From SM1-73 sp964588305 (lineage in GTDB: Bacteria > Zixibacteria > MSB-5A5 > SM1-73): 39,084 bases of DNA. The stretch spans positions 1 to 39,084 of the forward strand of contig CAZPOP010000025.1 of assembly GCA_964588305.1 (NCBI GenBank), written 5' to 3'. Position numbers and translations under genes: made by a program. This document shows positions 8,943 through 17,032 of the stretch, piece by piece (position 1 is the stretch's first letter; each line of letters begins with the position of its first letter). The notes below the pieces were generated by a model. That model had not been told where the DNA came from. It saw only the letters and a list, made by a program, of their open reading frames with translations, and ran no database searches.

Positions 8943-9519
8943 ATTGTCTTCCTCTGAGTCAATAGACTCACAATCAGTATAGACAGAAGCGAGGGGAAGA
9001 AGGGCGAGTATCAGTTGGTGGATTGAGTTGCGACCTCGCCTTTTATGGTGAGTGACTTGTCTTGAGCGAAGTCGAAGGAAGTCGAAGCATTGGCGCGGGA
9101 ACTGCCCGACATCCTTCTACGAAATTTTTCTGTTGGTGAATAACTGGACATATAGCAGATCCTGCCTGTTATTCTGAGTTCCTCGCCTCTGGCGGGGGAC
9201 GAAGAATCTCACGCGTTAATGTTTCACTTCTCTCAGCAGAAATCCATCCGTTCAATCCGCTGACCCCTACTGGCTGTTGTTCTTCTTCACCAACCAGCTT
9301 GATGAGCTGCGAACTCGTTCTGCTAGTGAAGGACACCGGCAGAATCTCGCTTCTATCCGAACCAAGTGGCAGCCAATACCACCTCCAAATCTTCGACTTC
9401 GATCATGCGCATGTGTACAGCTATAGACCAGATCAACTGGTTACAATCTACCTGTAAGGCAAAATCATTCTACACAATTATCTTGACGTAACCATCGGAT
9501 AGAAATGCCTAAAAAAACC
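8943..9519. other. Intergenic region with dispersed repeats
   Basis: No gene is supported. It holds the fragment CTTGAGCGAAGTCGAAGGA at 9060-9078, related to TCTGAGCGAAGTCGAAGGA near 27015, and the second CATTCTGAG-type repeat at 9171-9210. GGCGAG (9004-9009) and CTCGCC (9034-9039) followed by TTTT may be a weak hairpin. Confidence 0.5.
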
Positions 9520-9548
9520 TTGACAAATCGCCCGAAGAGCTCTAATAT
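9520..9548 (+). promoter_or_regulatory. Near-consensus sigma70 promoter of the small-protein/PIN unit
   Basis: TTGACA (9520-9525), exact 17-base spacer, TAATAT (9543-9548). Transcription should begin near 9555, only 6 bases before AAGGAGG of the first gene, giving an unusually short leader. This is one of the strongest promoters in the window and it drives two unknown genes. Confidence 0.75.
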
Positions 9549-9573
9549 AGACAGAAAATAAGGAGGTAGCAAT

Positions 9574-9711
9574 ATGGGGAAAGGGGTAGTTCTGGAAGTC
9601 GCTCCAACACGAGCACAGGACGACAGGGAAAACTTCCTCTTGAACACCTACTTTCGCAGCGTCAAACGAGCGGAGGTTGTTAACAACAGATCTCTGGCTA
9701 AGCGGGGGTAA
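9574..9711 (+). CDS. 45-residue protein upstream of the PIN-like gene, unknown
   Basis: The frame opens at ATG 9574 with an ideal AAGGAGG site 7 bases upstream and directly behind the promoter at 9520, so translation is very likely. The protein is hydrophilic and charged: MGKGVVLEVAPTRAQDDREN, then FLLNTYFRSVKRAEVVNNRS, then LAKRG. It has no membrane helix, cysteine or known motif. Its stop codon lies 7 bases before the ATG of the 641-residue PIN-like gene, so the two are probably translated together. Options are an antitoxin or inhibitor of the nuclease, a leader peptide that sets expression of the next gene, or a decayed first exon-like remnant of a larger gene. The strong ribosome site compared with the weak one of the next gene fits an antitoxin made in excess. 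Confidence 0.55.
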   Translation: MGKGVVLEVAPTRAQDDRENFLLNTYFRSVKRAEVVNNRSLAKRG

Positions 9712-9718
9712 GAATAGC

Positions 9719-11644
9719 ATGTCAAATGAAGCCTTGACGAGCCTTGCGATTCTCAAAACCAACTGGGACCAAAACAAGGATTACATTGAGAACTTCGTCC
9801 CTTTTGTGGCCCACGCGTTGTCGCAGCGGCCAGCCTCCGCCATCTCTCTCTCTGATCTACAGAGGTCGATGCGGGAATCGTTAGGGCTGAATGTTCCCCA
9901 GAACTCGCTGAAGATCATTCTGGGTCGCGCAAAAAAGCCGAGCTACGGCTATGTTCGGCAGGACCATGGGGTTTACTTTCCGGTGCAACAGAGGTTGCAG
10001 AACCTGAAATTCGGCGCGGTCCGGCAGAGAGTGTTGCGTGAGCATCGGGCGTTACTTGAGAAGCTGAGGCGTTTCTGCAAGACCGGCTACCACGTAGATT
10101 GGGGGATGGAAGATGCGGAAAATGCGCTCCTGAGATACTTGACAGACTACGATGTGGAAGTGCTTAGTGCGGCGGTCGAGGGTCACTCCGTTTTAAAGGC
10201 CGGGCGCTCGCCAAAAAGCGCCAAATTTCTAGTCAACGCCTTCGTAAGAGACCTAACCGAGAATGACCAACAAGGGTTTGAGTACCTAGAGACCGTGGTC
10301 AAAGGAAACATGCTAGCTAATGCACTCTTCTTGTCTGAGCCAGGGATGTTGAAGCGCAAGTTCAACAACACCGACTTCTACTTGGACACCCCTTTAGTTC
10401 TTCGCCTTTTGGGTTGGGAGGGCCCGCAGCAACAGGATCCTGCGAAGGAATTGGTCGACCTACTTTACCAAGAACAGGCGAATCTTAAGGTGTTCCAACA
10501 TACATTTATGGAAATCCACGGTATTCTCGATGTTTGCGAGCAGATACTCCGGAATCCGTCCAGCAAGAATCCGGCGGGTGCAACTGTGCAGTACCTTGCC
10601 CAGGCGGGGCACACCGCAAGCGACGTGCAGCTTCTTAAGGCTCGATTGGAGGAATCGCTCGGGTTCCACAGAATTCAGATAGTCGAAAAGCCACCGTACG
10701 ACCAACAGTGCCCGCTTGATGAGGCAGTCTTGGAAGAGCACTTGCAGGAAAATGTGGGCTACAGGAGGCCGCCCACACTGATACGGGACGTCGATTCCCT
10801 GTCGGCTGTGTTCCGCTTAAGGCGGGGACGGGTGTCCGAGTTCGTGGACAGTTGCCGGGCTGTGTTCGTCACCACTAATGCTAGTCTTGCGCGGGCAAGC
10901 CGAAGCTTCTTCTGCTCAGTGACGCCATCCGGCACGGCACCTGTCTGTGTTACGGATTACATATTAACAAACCTGGTGTGGCTCAAGAACCCCGTAAAAG
11001 CGTCCGATCTTCCAAGTAGACAGGTAATAGCAAATAGCTACGCTGCTTTAGAACCCAATGAGGAACTTTGGCTCAAATATCTTACCGAGATTTCCAAGTT
11101 GCGAGAAAAGAACAGGATAACGCCAGACGACTACTATCTATTGCGGATGTCAATAGATGCGAAGAAGGCTCTGATGGATCTGACGCAAGGTGAGGTGGTC
11201 GATATCACAGAAGGAGACCTTCAGTCAATCTTACACTCCGTGAAGTCCCGCATCGTTACAGAAAAAGAAGAAGAACTCCGAGCCGAAAAAGAAGGTCACG
11301 CAAAAACGCAAAAGCAGCTTGACGCGAAACACCAGGCAGACTCCGAGCGCCGAATTAGGCTAGCTAGTTTTTCTACAAAGGTGGCGTCCATTCTGTCAAA
11401 GGTTTTGTTCTATGTTCTATTGCTGCTTCTTGCTGCAGGTGCTTACCTTGCTTTTCCCACAGGGAGCGCGTTACGACTATCTAACTCGTACCTTTACGTT
11501 CCAAGCTTATTAATGGCCTTATCCGTCCTTGTTGCTTTCCTGAACCAATGCTTCGGCTATACAGTGAAGTCATCTGTCCGCAAACTCGAGGTCGTGCTCA
11601 GAGACACAATGATACGAAAGCTTAACCGCGTTTTTAATCTATAG
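9719..11644 (+). CDS. Membrane-anchored PIN-like domain protein, unknown family
   Basis: A 641-residue protein from ATG 9719 (a TTG at 9677 in frame overlaps the upstream gene and lacks a fitting site). Numbered from this ATG: residues 35-90 look like a winged helix (LSDLQRSMRESLGLNVPQNS ... GYVRQDHGVYF). Residues about 215-415 read as a PIN-like nuclease: D223 in FYLDTPLVLRLLG, E265 in FQHTFMEIHGIL, D357/D359 in IRDVDSLSAVFRLRRG and N387 in VFVTTNASLARAS, in the order expected of PIN acidic residues, although the last position has N rather than D. Residues 500-550 are a charged coiled coil (EKEEELRAEKEGHAKTQKQL). Two membrane helices are at about 562-580 and 592-610, followed by a basic tail. 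It is probably an inner-membrane effector that cleaves RNA. Upstream partner: the 45-residue gene. No name is given because I do not recognise the family. Confidence 0.7.
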   Translation: MSNEALTSLAILKTNWDQNKDYIENFVPFVAHALSQRPASAISLSDLQRSMRESLGLNVPQNSLKIILGRAKKPSYGYVRQDHGVYFPVQQRLQNLKFGAVRQRVLREHRALLEKLRRFCKTGYHVDWGMEDAENALLRYLTDYDVEVLSAAVEGHSVLKAGRSPKSAKFLVNAFVRDLTENDQQGFEYLETVVKGNMLANALFLSEPGMLKRKFNNTDFYLDTPLVLRLLGWEGPQQQDPAKELVDLLYQEQANLKVFQHTFMEIHGILDVCEQILRNPSSKNPAGATVQYLAQAGHTASDVQLLKARLEESLGFHRIQIVEKPPYDQQCPLDEAVLEEHLQENVGYRRPPTLIRDVDSLSAVFRLRRGRVSEFVDSCRAVFVTTNASLARASRSFFCSVTPSGTAPVCVTDYILTNLVWLKNPVKASDLPSRQVIANSYAALEPNEELWLKYLTEISKLREKNRITPDDYYLLRMSIDAKKALMDLTQGEVVDITEGDLQSILHSVKSRIVTEKEEELRAEKEGHAKTQKQLDAKHQADSERRIRLASFSTKVASILSKVLFYVLLLLLAAGAYLAFPTGSALRLSNSYLYVPSLLMALSVLVAFLNQCFGYTVKSSVRKLEVVLRDTMIRKLNRVFNL

Positions 11645-11755
11645 TGGCTCATTCTCCGTGGGTTGCGGGAGGCATGCTGGTGGTCCGCTCGGCTCTGCAC
11701 TCTGTTCGGAGATGAGAATCAGCGCGTGTCGACGAGCGCGCAGGCGCAACATCCC

Positions 11756-13171
11756 CTACCCCTTCCGAGTAAAGAGGCTCACTACTATTATGGACAAGAG
11801 CGAGAGGAAAAAGCTGGGTATCAGTTCGTACAGAGAATTCTTCAGAACAGGCACGTTGTACCAGATCAAAACGGTAATGGTCCCTACGATCATGCCCGAA
11901 AGAACTCCTTGCTTAGTCACTTTTTTCCACCACAGCGTAGTCAGAAGGGCGGGGCCGAAGCTTGCTCCCAATCCCGCCCAGGCATAGAGCACCAGCCAGT
12001 AAACCAGAGATTCAGCGTGCAGCGCTAGCAGGAAGGCTATCATCCCAATGATCAAAGTTGCCACTCGGCTGATCAGAACCAATCTTCTGTCCGGCGCATC
12101 TTTTCGCATCATCTGGTGATATATGTCCCGAGAAATCGCAGAACTGCTGACCAGAAGCTGAGAATCCGCTGTCGACATCATGGCGGCAATTGCTCCGGAG
12201 ATCATAATTCCGGCTAATCCCGCAGGAACCAAGGCTTTGGTCATATAGGGCATGATCTCCTCCTGATCTGCAAAGACATTTCCAAAAAGCCCCAGCCCGA
12301 CTATTCCGATGAATACCGCTCCCCAGAAGGCTAAGAGTGCCCAGCACATGGCGATCAGAGTCCCCTGGCGCAACTTTGCCGGGTCCTTTATTGCCATGAA
12401 CCTGGTGACCAGATGCGGCTGTCCCATATAGCCCAATCCAATGCCCAGTCCGCCTATGATTGAGGCGGCGGCAGCAAAGCCTTGTTTGCCGCCCCCGACC
12501 AATAAAAGGTTGTGGTCTACGTTCTTGAGCGCCAACGAGAGTTTTTCCAGTCCACCCAATTCGATAAGACCGACTATGGGAAGCAAAACCAGGGTAAAGA
12601 CCATGATGGTTCCTTGAAGAAGATCGGTCCATGCCACGGCAAAAAAACCGCCCATGATGGTGTAGATGACGATAATGAAAGCCCCGACCATCATGCCCTG
12701 TAATTTGCTTATTCCGAAGATGGCGTTCAGGACCTTACCGGCAGCCAAAAACTGAGCGGCAACATACACCGTGAAGAAGAGAATGATGACAATGGTCGAG
12801 ACGATGCGCAAAGCGTGGGTATTATCGGAGAATCTGTTTTCGAAAAGATCAGGAAGCGTCAGGGCATTATGTTTTTCCGTTTCCATTCTCAGCCTGCGGG
12901 AGATAAAAGTCCAGGAGAAAAGAATTCCGGCCACGCATCCTATCGCTGCCCAAATAGCGTTGAATCCGCTAGCTAAGGCTAAACCCGGCAATCCGATCAG
13001 AAGCCAGGCGCTCTCCCCGGACGATCTTTCGCTTATGGAGACCAGCCAGGGGCCCAATCTCCTTCCCGCCAGAACAAAATCGGCTATGGTCTTGTTATAT
13101 CGGAAGGTCAGCGAACCCTTGATTAACAGCAGTACAAGATAAACCAGAAACCCTATCAGGATGGGGTCCAT
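11756..13171 (-). CDS. Sodium:solute symporter, PutP-like (SSS family)
   Basis: A 471-residue membrane protein with about 13 helices. The start matches SSS transporters of the sodium/proline group: LVYLVLLLIKG, FVLAGRRLGPWLVSISERSS, and later GQPHLVTRFMAIKDPAKLRQ, the conserved stretch around helix 8, and the sodium-site region MMSTADSQLLVSSSAISRDI. PutP takes up proline with Na+, but neighbouring members carry other amino or organic acids, so the substrate is not fixed. Its ATG is 3 bases after the stop of the 32-residue membrane protein upstream, so they are co-translated. The unit is divergent from the NSS transporter at 13526 with about 250 bases between them. Confidence 0.85.
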   Translation of the reverse strand: MDPILIGFLVYLVLLLIKGSLTFRYNKTIADFVLAGRRLGPWLVSISERSSGESAWLLIGLPGLALASGFNAIWAAIGCVAGILFSWTFISRRLRMETEKHNALTLPDLFENRFSDNTHALRIVSTIVIILFFTVYVAAQFLAAGKVLNAIFGISKLQGMMVGAFIIVIYTIMGGFFAVAWTDLLQGTIMVFTLVLLPIVGLIELGGLEKLSLALKNVDHNLLLVGGGKQGFAAAASIIGGLGIGLGYMGQPHLVTRFMAIKDPAKLRQGTLIAMCWALLAFWGAVFIGIVGLGLFGNVFADQEEIMPYMTKALVPAGLAGIMISGAIAAMMSTADSQLLVSSSAISRDIYHQMMRKDAPDRRLVLISRVATLIIGMIAFLLALHAESLVYWLVLYAWAGLGASFGPALLTTLWWKKVTKQGVLSGMIVGTITVLIWYNVPVLKNSLYELIPSFFLSLLSIIVVSLFTRKG

Positions 13172-13174
13172 CTG

Positions 13175-13273
13175 CTATTCCCGTTTCTTGCCGGTGACGA
13201 TATAAAATATGATGGTTATTGTGAAGAGGACAATTGGTGGTGCGATCACCCAGAACTGCGTCCAAAACGGCAT
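13175..13273 (-). CDS. Symporter small accessory protein
   Basis: A 32-residue protein: MPFWTQFWVIAPPIVLFTIT followed by IIFYIVTGKKRE. It is one membrane helix with a basic tail. AGGAGG is 6 bases before ATG 13273; a second in-frame ATG at 13279 touches that site. Such short single-helix proteins lie directly before PutP-like symporter genes in many bacteria and are annotated as symporter small accessory proteins; they are thought to stabilise or tune the transporter. Stop at 13175, then the symporter ATG at 13171. The gene is commonly missed because of its length. Confidence 0.8.
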   Translation of the reverse strand: MPFWTQFWVIAPPIVLFTITIIFYIVTGKKRE

Positions 13274-13525
13274 CGTCATCCCTCCTATTACAACCTTCAA
13301 TGACTATAGTCAAAAGACTCACAAAACGCAACAAAAAAATACGGCAGTCGAGATTTTATTTCCTTGCGTTTGATTTTCTTTCCCATATATTTTGAAAAAT
13401 TCGCGCGCGTGCATCGATGTTGGAGTTCGTTAGTCTTCTTGTTTGAAGCGAGCGAGGTGACCTGACGAGATATTCAGGAAAACTGTTGGAATCAAACTTG
13501 GGATCTGTTCTCAGGGGAGGAACTC

Positions 13526-14992
13526 ATGGAAAAAAGAGATCAGTGGGATAGTCGCAGCGCCTTCGTTTTGGCAGCCATCGGCTCGGCCATCGGTCTGGGC
13601 AATATCTGGCGTTTTCCCTATATCTGTTACGCCAACGGCGGCGGTGCCTTCTTGGTCGCCTGGCTGGTTGCCCTGTTCACTGCAGGCATTCCGCTTATGA
13701 TCTTGGAGTTTGGTCTGGGGCACAAGACCGAGGGATCGGCCTCTGAGGCATTTCGAAAAGTGAACAAGAAGTTCGAATGGTTCGGCTGGGCAGCAATCTT
13801 GGTAGGATTCTTCATCGTTTGTTACTACGCAGTGATCATGAGCTACTGTTTTAATTTCTTATATCATTCCCTGAACTTGGGGTGGGGAGACGATCCTAGC
13901 GGCTTCTTTTATCAGAAGACCTTGGGATTAACCAACAGCCCGTTTGAGTTCGGAGGAATAAAGGGGTATATCCTTCTGGGTTTGTTCTTGAGTTGGGTAG
14001 CCATTTTCTTCTCCATCTGGAAGGGGGTTAAAACTGTAGGAAAAGTGGTATATGCCACGGTCTTGATTCCCTGGTTTTTGCTGCTGATATTTGTCATCAG
14101 GGGGGTGACTTTGCCGGGAGCAGTTGAGGGACTCAAGTTTTATCTTACTCCTGATTTTCAGAAGTTACTTTCTCACGAAGTATGGTTAGCTGCATACACA
14201 CAGGTCTTCTTTTCCTTAAGCGTTGGCTTCGGAATAATGATCGCGTATTCCAGTTTCCTGCCGAGAAAGACAGACATCGTGAATAACGCTTTTCTAATCA
14301 GCCTATGCAACTGCACCACCTCATTTGTGGCCGGATTCGCCGTCTTCGGCGCTTTAGGTTATCATGCGGTGCAAATGGGCAAACCAGTGGCGGAGGTGGT
14401 CGCCTCTGGTCCGGGATTAGCTTTTGTAACCTATCCTCATATCATAAGTAACCTTCCCTTCTGGCAACCTCTTTTTGGGGTGATGTTCTTCCTGATGCTG
14501 CTAACCCTGGGAATCGATTCCGCCTTCTCCCTGGCCGAGGCAGTGGCGGCAGGAGTGATGGACAAATGGAAGGTTAAACACCGAACTTCCAACTTCGCAG
14601 TCTGCTACATCGCCTTGCTGGTGGGCATCGTATTCACCACCGGAGCCGGACTTCTCTGGTTGGACATCGTGGATAATTTCATGAACAAGTTTGGGATCTC
14701 ACTTATCTGCTTGGGAGAATGTATTTTGATCGGATGGGTCTTCGGCAGCGGGAAAATAAGGAAGTATGTAAACGGCATCTCGGAGTTTCGAATCGGAATA
14801 TGGTGGGATGTTTTCATCAGATTCTTGATACCGGTCGTTCTTGGAGTCCTGGTTATCGCCGAGATTTTGCAGAGAATGGAAGGCCCGTATGGTGGCTACC
14901 CAAGATTGGCTGAGTTCTTTGGTGGCTGGATGATGGTCTTGCTTTTGCCCGTGTTGGGAGTCATTCTCATGGCTGCGAGAAGGAGGAAATAA
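13526..14992 (+). CDS. Neurotransmitter:sodium symporter family transporter (NSS/SNF)
   Basis: A 488-residue protein with about 12 helices. The family signature of helix 1, FVLAAIGSAIGLGNIWRFPY (about 13-32), holds the unwound substrate and sodium site as in LeuT and MhsT. GGGAFLVAWL and GIPLMILEFGLGHKTEGS follow as expected for helix 2. Bacterial members import amino acids with Na+. The last gene bases carry AGGAGG, and TAATG overlaps its stop with the start of a MetS-like small subunit, which points to the MetPS type (methionine/alanine uptake in Corynebacterium). CAGGGGAGG lies 5 bases before the ATG. Confidence 0.9.
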   Translation: MEKRDQWDSRSAFVLAAIGSAIGLGNIWRFPYICYANGGGAFLVAWLVALFTAGIPLMILEFGLGHKTEGSASEAFRKVNKKFEWFGWAAILVGFFIVCYYAVIMSYCFNFLYHSLNLGWGDDPSGFFYQKTLGLTNSPFEFGGIKGYILLGLFLSWVAIFFSIWKGVKTVGKVVYATVLIPWFLLLIFVIRGVTLPGAVEGLKFYLTPDFQKLLSHEVWLAAYTQVFFSLSVGFGIMIAYSSFLPRKTDIVNNAFLISLCNCTTSFVAGFAVFGALGYHAVQMGKPVAEVVASGPGLAFVTYPHIISNLPFWQPLFGVMFFLMLLTLGIDSAFSLAEAVAAGVMDKWKVKHRTSNFAVCYIALLVGIVFTTGAGLLWLDIVDNFMNKFGISLICLGECILIGWVFGSGKIRKYVNGISEFRIGIWWDVFIRFLIPVVLGVLVIAEILQRMEGPYGGYPRLAEFFGGWMMVLLLPVLGVILMAARRRK

Positions 14993-15087
14993 TGCCCGCG
15001 TCAGCAATAATCATGTTAATTGTCACATCACTGGTTTTGTTCGGGGGAATCGGAATATGTCTTTACATCGCCTGCAAAAAGAAATGA
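14992..15087 (+). CDS. MetS family NSS transporter small subunit
   Basis: A 31-residue protein, MPASAIIMLIVTSLVLFGGI then GICLYIACKKK: a single membrane helix with a lysine tail. This is the pattern of the MetS family, the small subunit needed by MetP-type NSS transporters for full activity. Its ATG overlaps the stop codon of the transporter (TAATG), and its ribosome site AGGAGG sits inside the end of the transporter gene (14981-14986), so translation is coupled. Too short for ordinary gene callers. Confidence 0.82.
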   Translation: MPASAIIMLIVTSLVLFGGIGICLYIACKKK

Positions 15088-15170
15088 AGAACTTCGGGCG
15101 AGCTTTCCCCGTATGGAAATTTAGAAGACGAATGTTTATTCAGATAGTGGCCGCATAGGCAAATGTTTAT

Positions 15171-15313
15171 GGGGTTGTTGAAAAAACTTCGTTGGTCCGG
15201 ATTCGGGGCCCGCAGACAGCGCTGAATGCCGTGCCCTATAATTAATAGGTTGATGTTGCCCATAGGGGCGGGAATTCATCCCGCCCTCAGGTGAGACCTT
15301 TTCAACCAACCCC
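15171..15313. mobile_element. MITE-like element with inverted ends
   Basis: GGGGTTGTTGAAAA (15171-15184) and TTTTCAACCAACCCC (15299-15313) are inverted copies with one base difference, about 143 bases apart end to end. Inside is a perfect small hairpin, GGGCGGGA attca TCCCGCCC (15266-15286). It has no coding content. The size and ends fit a non-autonomous element, but no target-site duplication is obvious. Confidence 0.4.
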
Positions 15314-15372
15314 TTCAGGGCCTGTCTGCCAAGGCACGTAGCTTCACAAATCTGTGTAAAGATGAATAGCAA

Positions 15373-16023
15373 ATGAGTGTTGCTCTTTATTTGGTTTCTT
15401 TCTTTTTAGTTGCTCTAATTCTGTGTGCTCTTTTTCTGCCGGTTCGCTTGCATTTAGTTCTGAACGAAAAAAGGAAATCGATTTCCCTGGGTTGGTTCTT
15501 CCTGATTTGGAAAGCTGATCTCGTGTCAAGGACCTCTGAACTGCGTATCTTTAGCCAGAGAATCATCAGCCGAAAAATGGAAAAGAAGACGAAGGAAAAG
15601 CGAAAAAAGATCAAAGAAGCTAAGAAGAAAAAGAAGGGGAGAGGATTCCAACTTCTGGATTTGTGGAGGGAAAAGGATTTGCTGCCCAGGATGCTGACCG
15701 TGATCCTGCGGTTCTTAAAAGACGTTCTGAAAGGCATTCGTTTCAATAGGCTTTTTCTGGACGCGGATATCGCCACGCCCGACCCAGCATTGACCGGCAC
15801 CATATATGGAGGGCTTTATCCTGTCTGCGCCTCCGTTAGCTCCATTTCACCAAGACTGAACCTCGAAGTTCGACCCGATTTTGTAAACCAGATTCCTCGG
15901 GGAAAGGCAGAAGTGGCCTTGAGCACAAGGCTGATAAATACTTTTGGAGCGGCATTGAGAATGTTTTTTACATTGCCGAAAATTAGAATTATAAGAACCA
16001 TTCTGAAAATGAAAAGGAGGTGA
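15373..16023 (+). CDS. DUF2953 family protein
   Basis: A 216-residue protein. Residues 1-25 are a membrane helix ending in the FLPVRLHLVL segment typical of DUF2953. A highly basic, lysine-rich stretch (about 72-95) follows. The C-terminal part contains FNRLFLDADIATPDPALTGT, IYGGLYP and LEVRPDF, the conserved core of the family. In Bacillus the homologue YtfI is encoded next to the GerW/YtfJ gene, and the same pair is present here with only 4 bases between the genes. The pair also occurs in non-sporulating bacteria, so sporulation cannot be inferred. Molecular function unknown. Confidence 0.8.
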   Translation: MSVALYLVSFFLVALILCALFLPVRLHLVLNEKRKSISLGWFFLIWKADLVSRTSELRIFSQRIISRKMEKKTKEKRKKIKEAKKKKKGRGFQLLDLWREKDLLPRMLTVILRFLKDVLKGIRFNRLFLDADIATPDPALTGTIYGGLYPVCASVSSISPRLNLEVRPDFVNQIPRGKAEVALSTRLINTFGAALRMFFTLPKIRIIRTILKMKRR

Positions 16024-16027
16024 AATA

Positions 16028-16417
16028 ATGGCAACCGCAGCAGAACAGATCTTAAAGACCATCTTAGACGAAGTCAGGAGCATTGCCAAGACCGAAACCA
16101 TCATAGGCGAACCCATAAACATCGCCAACAACACCATCATCCCGGTCTGCAAGATATGGATGGGATTTGGTGGTGGGGGCGGTGAAGGGGAGATGCAGGA
16201 AAAGAAAGGGGGAGGAGCCGGTGGCGGGGGTGGTGGTGGGGTCAAGATAGACCCAGCTGCTTTTATCGTGGTGAAAGGCGAGGAGGTGACCGTGATGAGC
16301 ACCAAACCAGGAAAGCTGGAATCACTATTTGAGAGCGTCCCCGGTCTGATCGAAAAGATCCAGGAAGCAAAAGAGGCCAGGAAAGCAAAGAGGAAAGAAG
16401 AGGAAGAGAAGAAATAA
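16028..16417 (+). CDS. GerW/YtfJ family protein
   Basis: A 129-residue protein behind an ideal AAAAGGAGGTGAAATA leader. The N-terminal part (IIGEPINIANNTIIPVCKIW, about 36-55) and the VKIDPAAFIVVKGEEVTVMS segment (about 73-92) are the two conserved strands of the family. Between them is the usual glycine-rich insert, here very long (GFGGGGGEGE ... GGGAGGGGGGG). The tail is charged and helical (KEARKAKRKEEEEKK). In Bacillus GerW is needed for germination; in other phyla the role is unknown. It forms a two-gene operon with the DUF2953 gene and ends before the terminator at 16601. Confidence 0.88.
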   Translation: MATAAEQILKTILDEVRSIAKTETIIGEPINIANNTIIPVCKIWMGFGGGGGEGEMQEKKGGGAGGGGGGGVKIDPAAFIVVKGEEVTVMSTKPGKLESLFESVPGLIEKIQEAKEARKAKRKEEEEKK

Positions 16418-16458
16418 TCCAGCGCCTAACTTGAGTTAGGTGGTGGGCTTATTGCTGA

Positions 16459-16500
16459 CTCCCCTATGGCTCTCCCGGATACGAAGAGGGGATAGGGGAG
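16459..16500. repeat. CTCCCCTAT palindrome
   Basis: CTCCCCTAT (16459-16467) pairs with ATAGGGGAG (16492-16500), with CTCT/AGAG as an inner stem. It is a divergent member of the C-rich palindrome family seen at 8111, 19795 and 31624. Confidence 0.55.
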
Positions 16501-16600
16501 AGGCATTTCAAAATGGCAACGTTGTATTGTCCTTGGAATTTTCGTTTTGTGAAGGACTCTGGCAACTGAATTCCAGAAGAACCAAATATCGTTTTATTAT

Positions 16601-16636
16601 GAAACAAGGGCGGATCAAAAGATCCGCCCTTTTGTT
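16601..16636. terminator. Strong bidirectional terminator
   Basis: AAGGGCGGATC (16606-16616), loop AAAA, GATCCGCCCTT (16621-16631), then TTGTTTC. An outer stem GAAAC (16601-16605) with GTTTC (16634-16638) extends it past a two-base bulge. It ends the DUF2953/GerW unit. Confidence 0.8.
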
Positions 16637-16682
16637 TCTCCTGTAAGATTTTCAAAAAAGCCAGATTCATTAGGGTCTTTGT

Positions 16683-16705
16683 GGAGTGTCAAGCTTCAGC
16701 TTGAC
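16683..16705 (+). repeat. GGAGT + 18-bp palindrome element
   Basis: GGAGT followed by GTCAAGCTTCAGCTTGAC (16688-16705). An identical core is at 21643-21665. Members with other arm sequences form the cluster at 36.9-38.1 kb. A further inverted pair, GGACAGG gtttgtt CCTGTCC (16752-16772), follows and matches the GGACAGGG hairpins in that cluster. Confidence 0.75.
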
Positions 16706-16860
16706 TGCTTGTTGGCAACGGACGCTGCGTCGGTTACCATTTCCGGATCGGACAGGGTTTGTTCCTGTCCTTGCTCCATGCGTCTTGAGCAGCAACCCCC
16801 GAGCTTGGACCACTTATCCGTATCAAACACTGCGAGCGCCCAAAGCAATCCAGAAACTGG

Positions 16861-16888
16861 TTGACAAGCTTGCCTGAAGGACTATAAT
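16861..16888 (+). promoter_or_regulatory. Consensus sigma70 promoter of the Asp-box protein gene
   Basis: TTGACA (16861-16866), 16-base spacer, TATAAT (16883-16888). The same boxes with a 16-base spacer recur at 26380 and 27423, in each case shortly before a related leader. Confidence 0.8.
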
Positions 16889-16902
16889 ACCCATTGACTA
16901 TA

Positions 16903-17007
16903 ATGCAAGATGTGACTCGCGGGCGACATGGTTGGGGTCTTTGGTTGGAGTCAATGTTCACACCAGTTTTTACGCCGAAAAGACATGATCAACAGTCGCC
17001 CTTATAA
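16903..17007 (+). ncRNA. Conserved leader (copy 1): candidate cis-acting RNA or leader peptide
   Basis: It starts 14 bases after the -10 box. ATGCAAGATGTGACTCGCGG, later GGTTGGGGTCTTTGG, and near the end AAAAGACATGATCAACAGTC. It can be read as a 34-residue frame with MQDVTRGRHGWGLW at the start and KRHDQ near the end. The copy at 27472 gives MQLTRDVVGRLW and KRHSQ. No ribosome site precedes the ATG. It may act as an RNA element or as a leader peptide for the secreted protein gene at 17033. Confidence 0.4.
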
Positions 17008-17032
17008 TCTTAGTTAGGACGGGAGGGATATT

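Noticed and set aside
9677..9718. TTG start for the PIN-like gene
   Set aside because: It overlaps the 45-residue gene and is not preceded by a fitting site; ATG 9719 follows the upstream stop by 7 bases.
13290..13325. Promoter TTGACT-N17-TAATAG before the small symporter gene
   Set aside because: The transcript would start inside the ribosome site AGGAGG of the 32-residue gene, so the match is probably chance.
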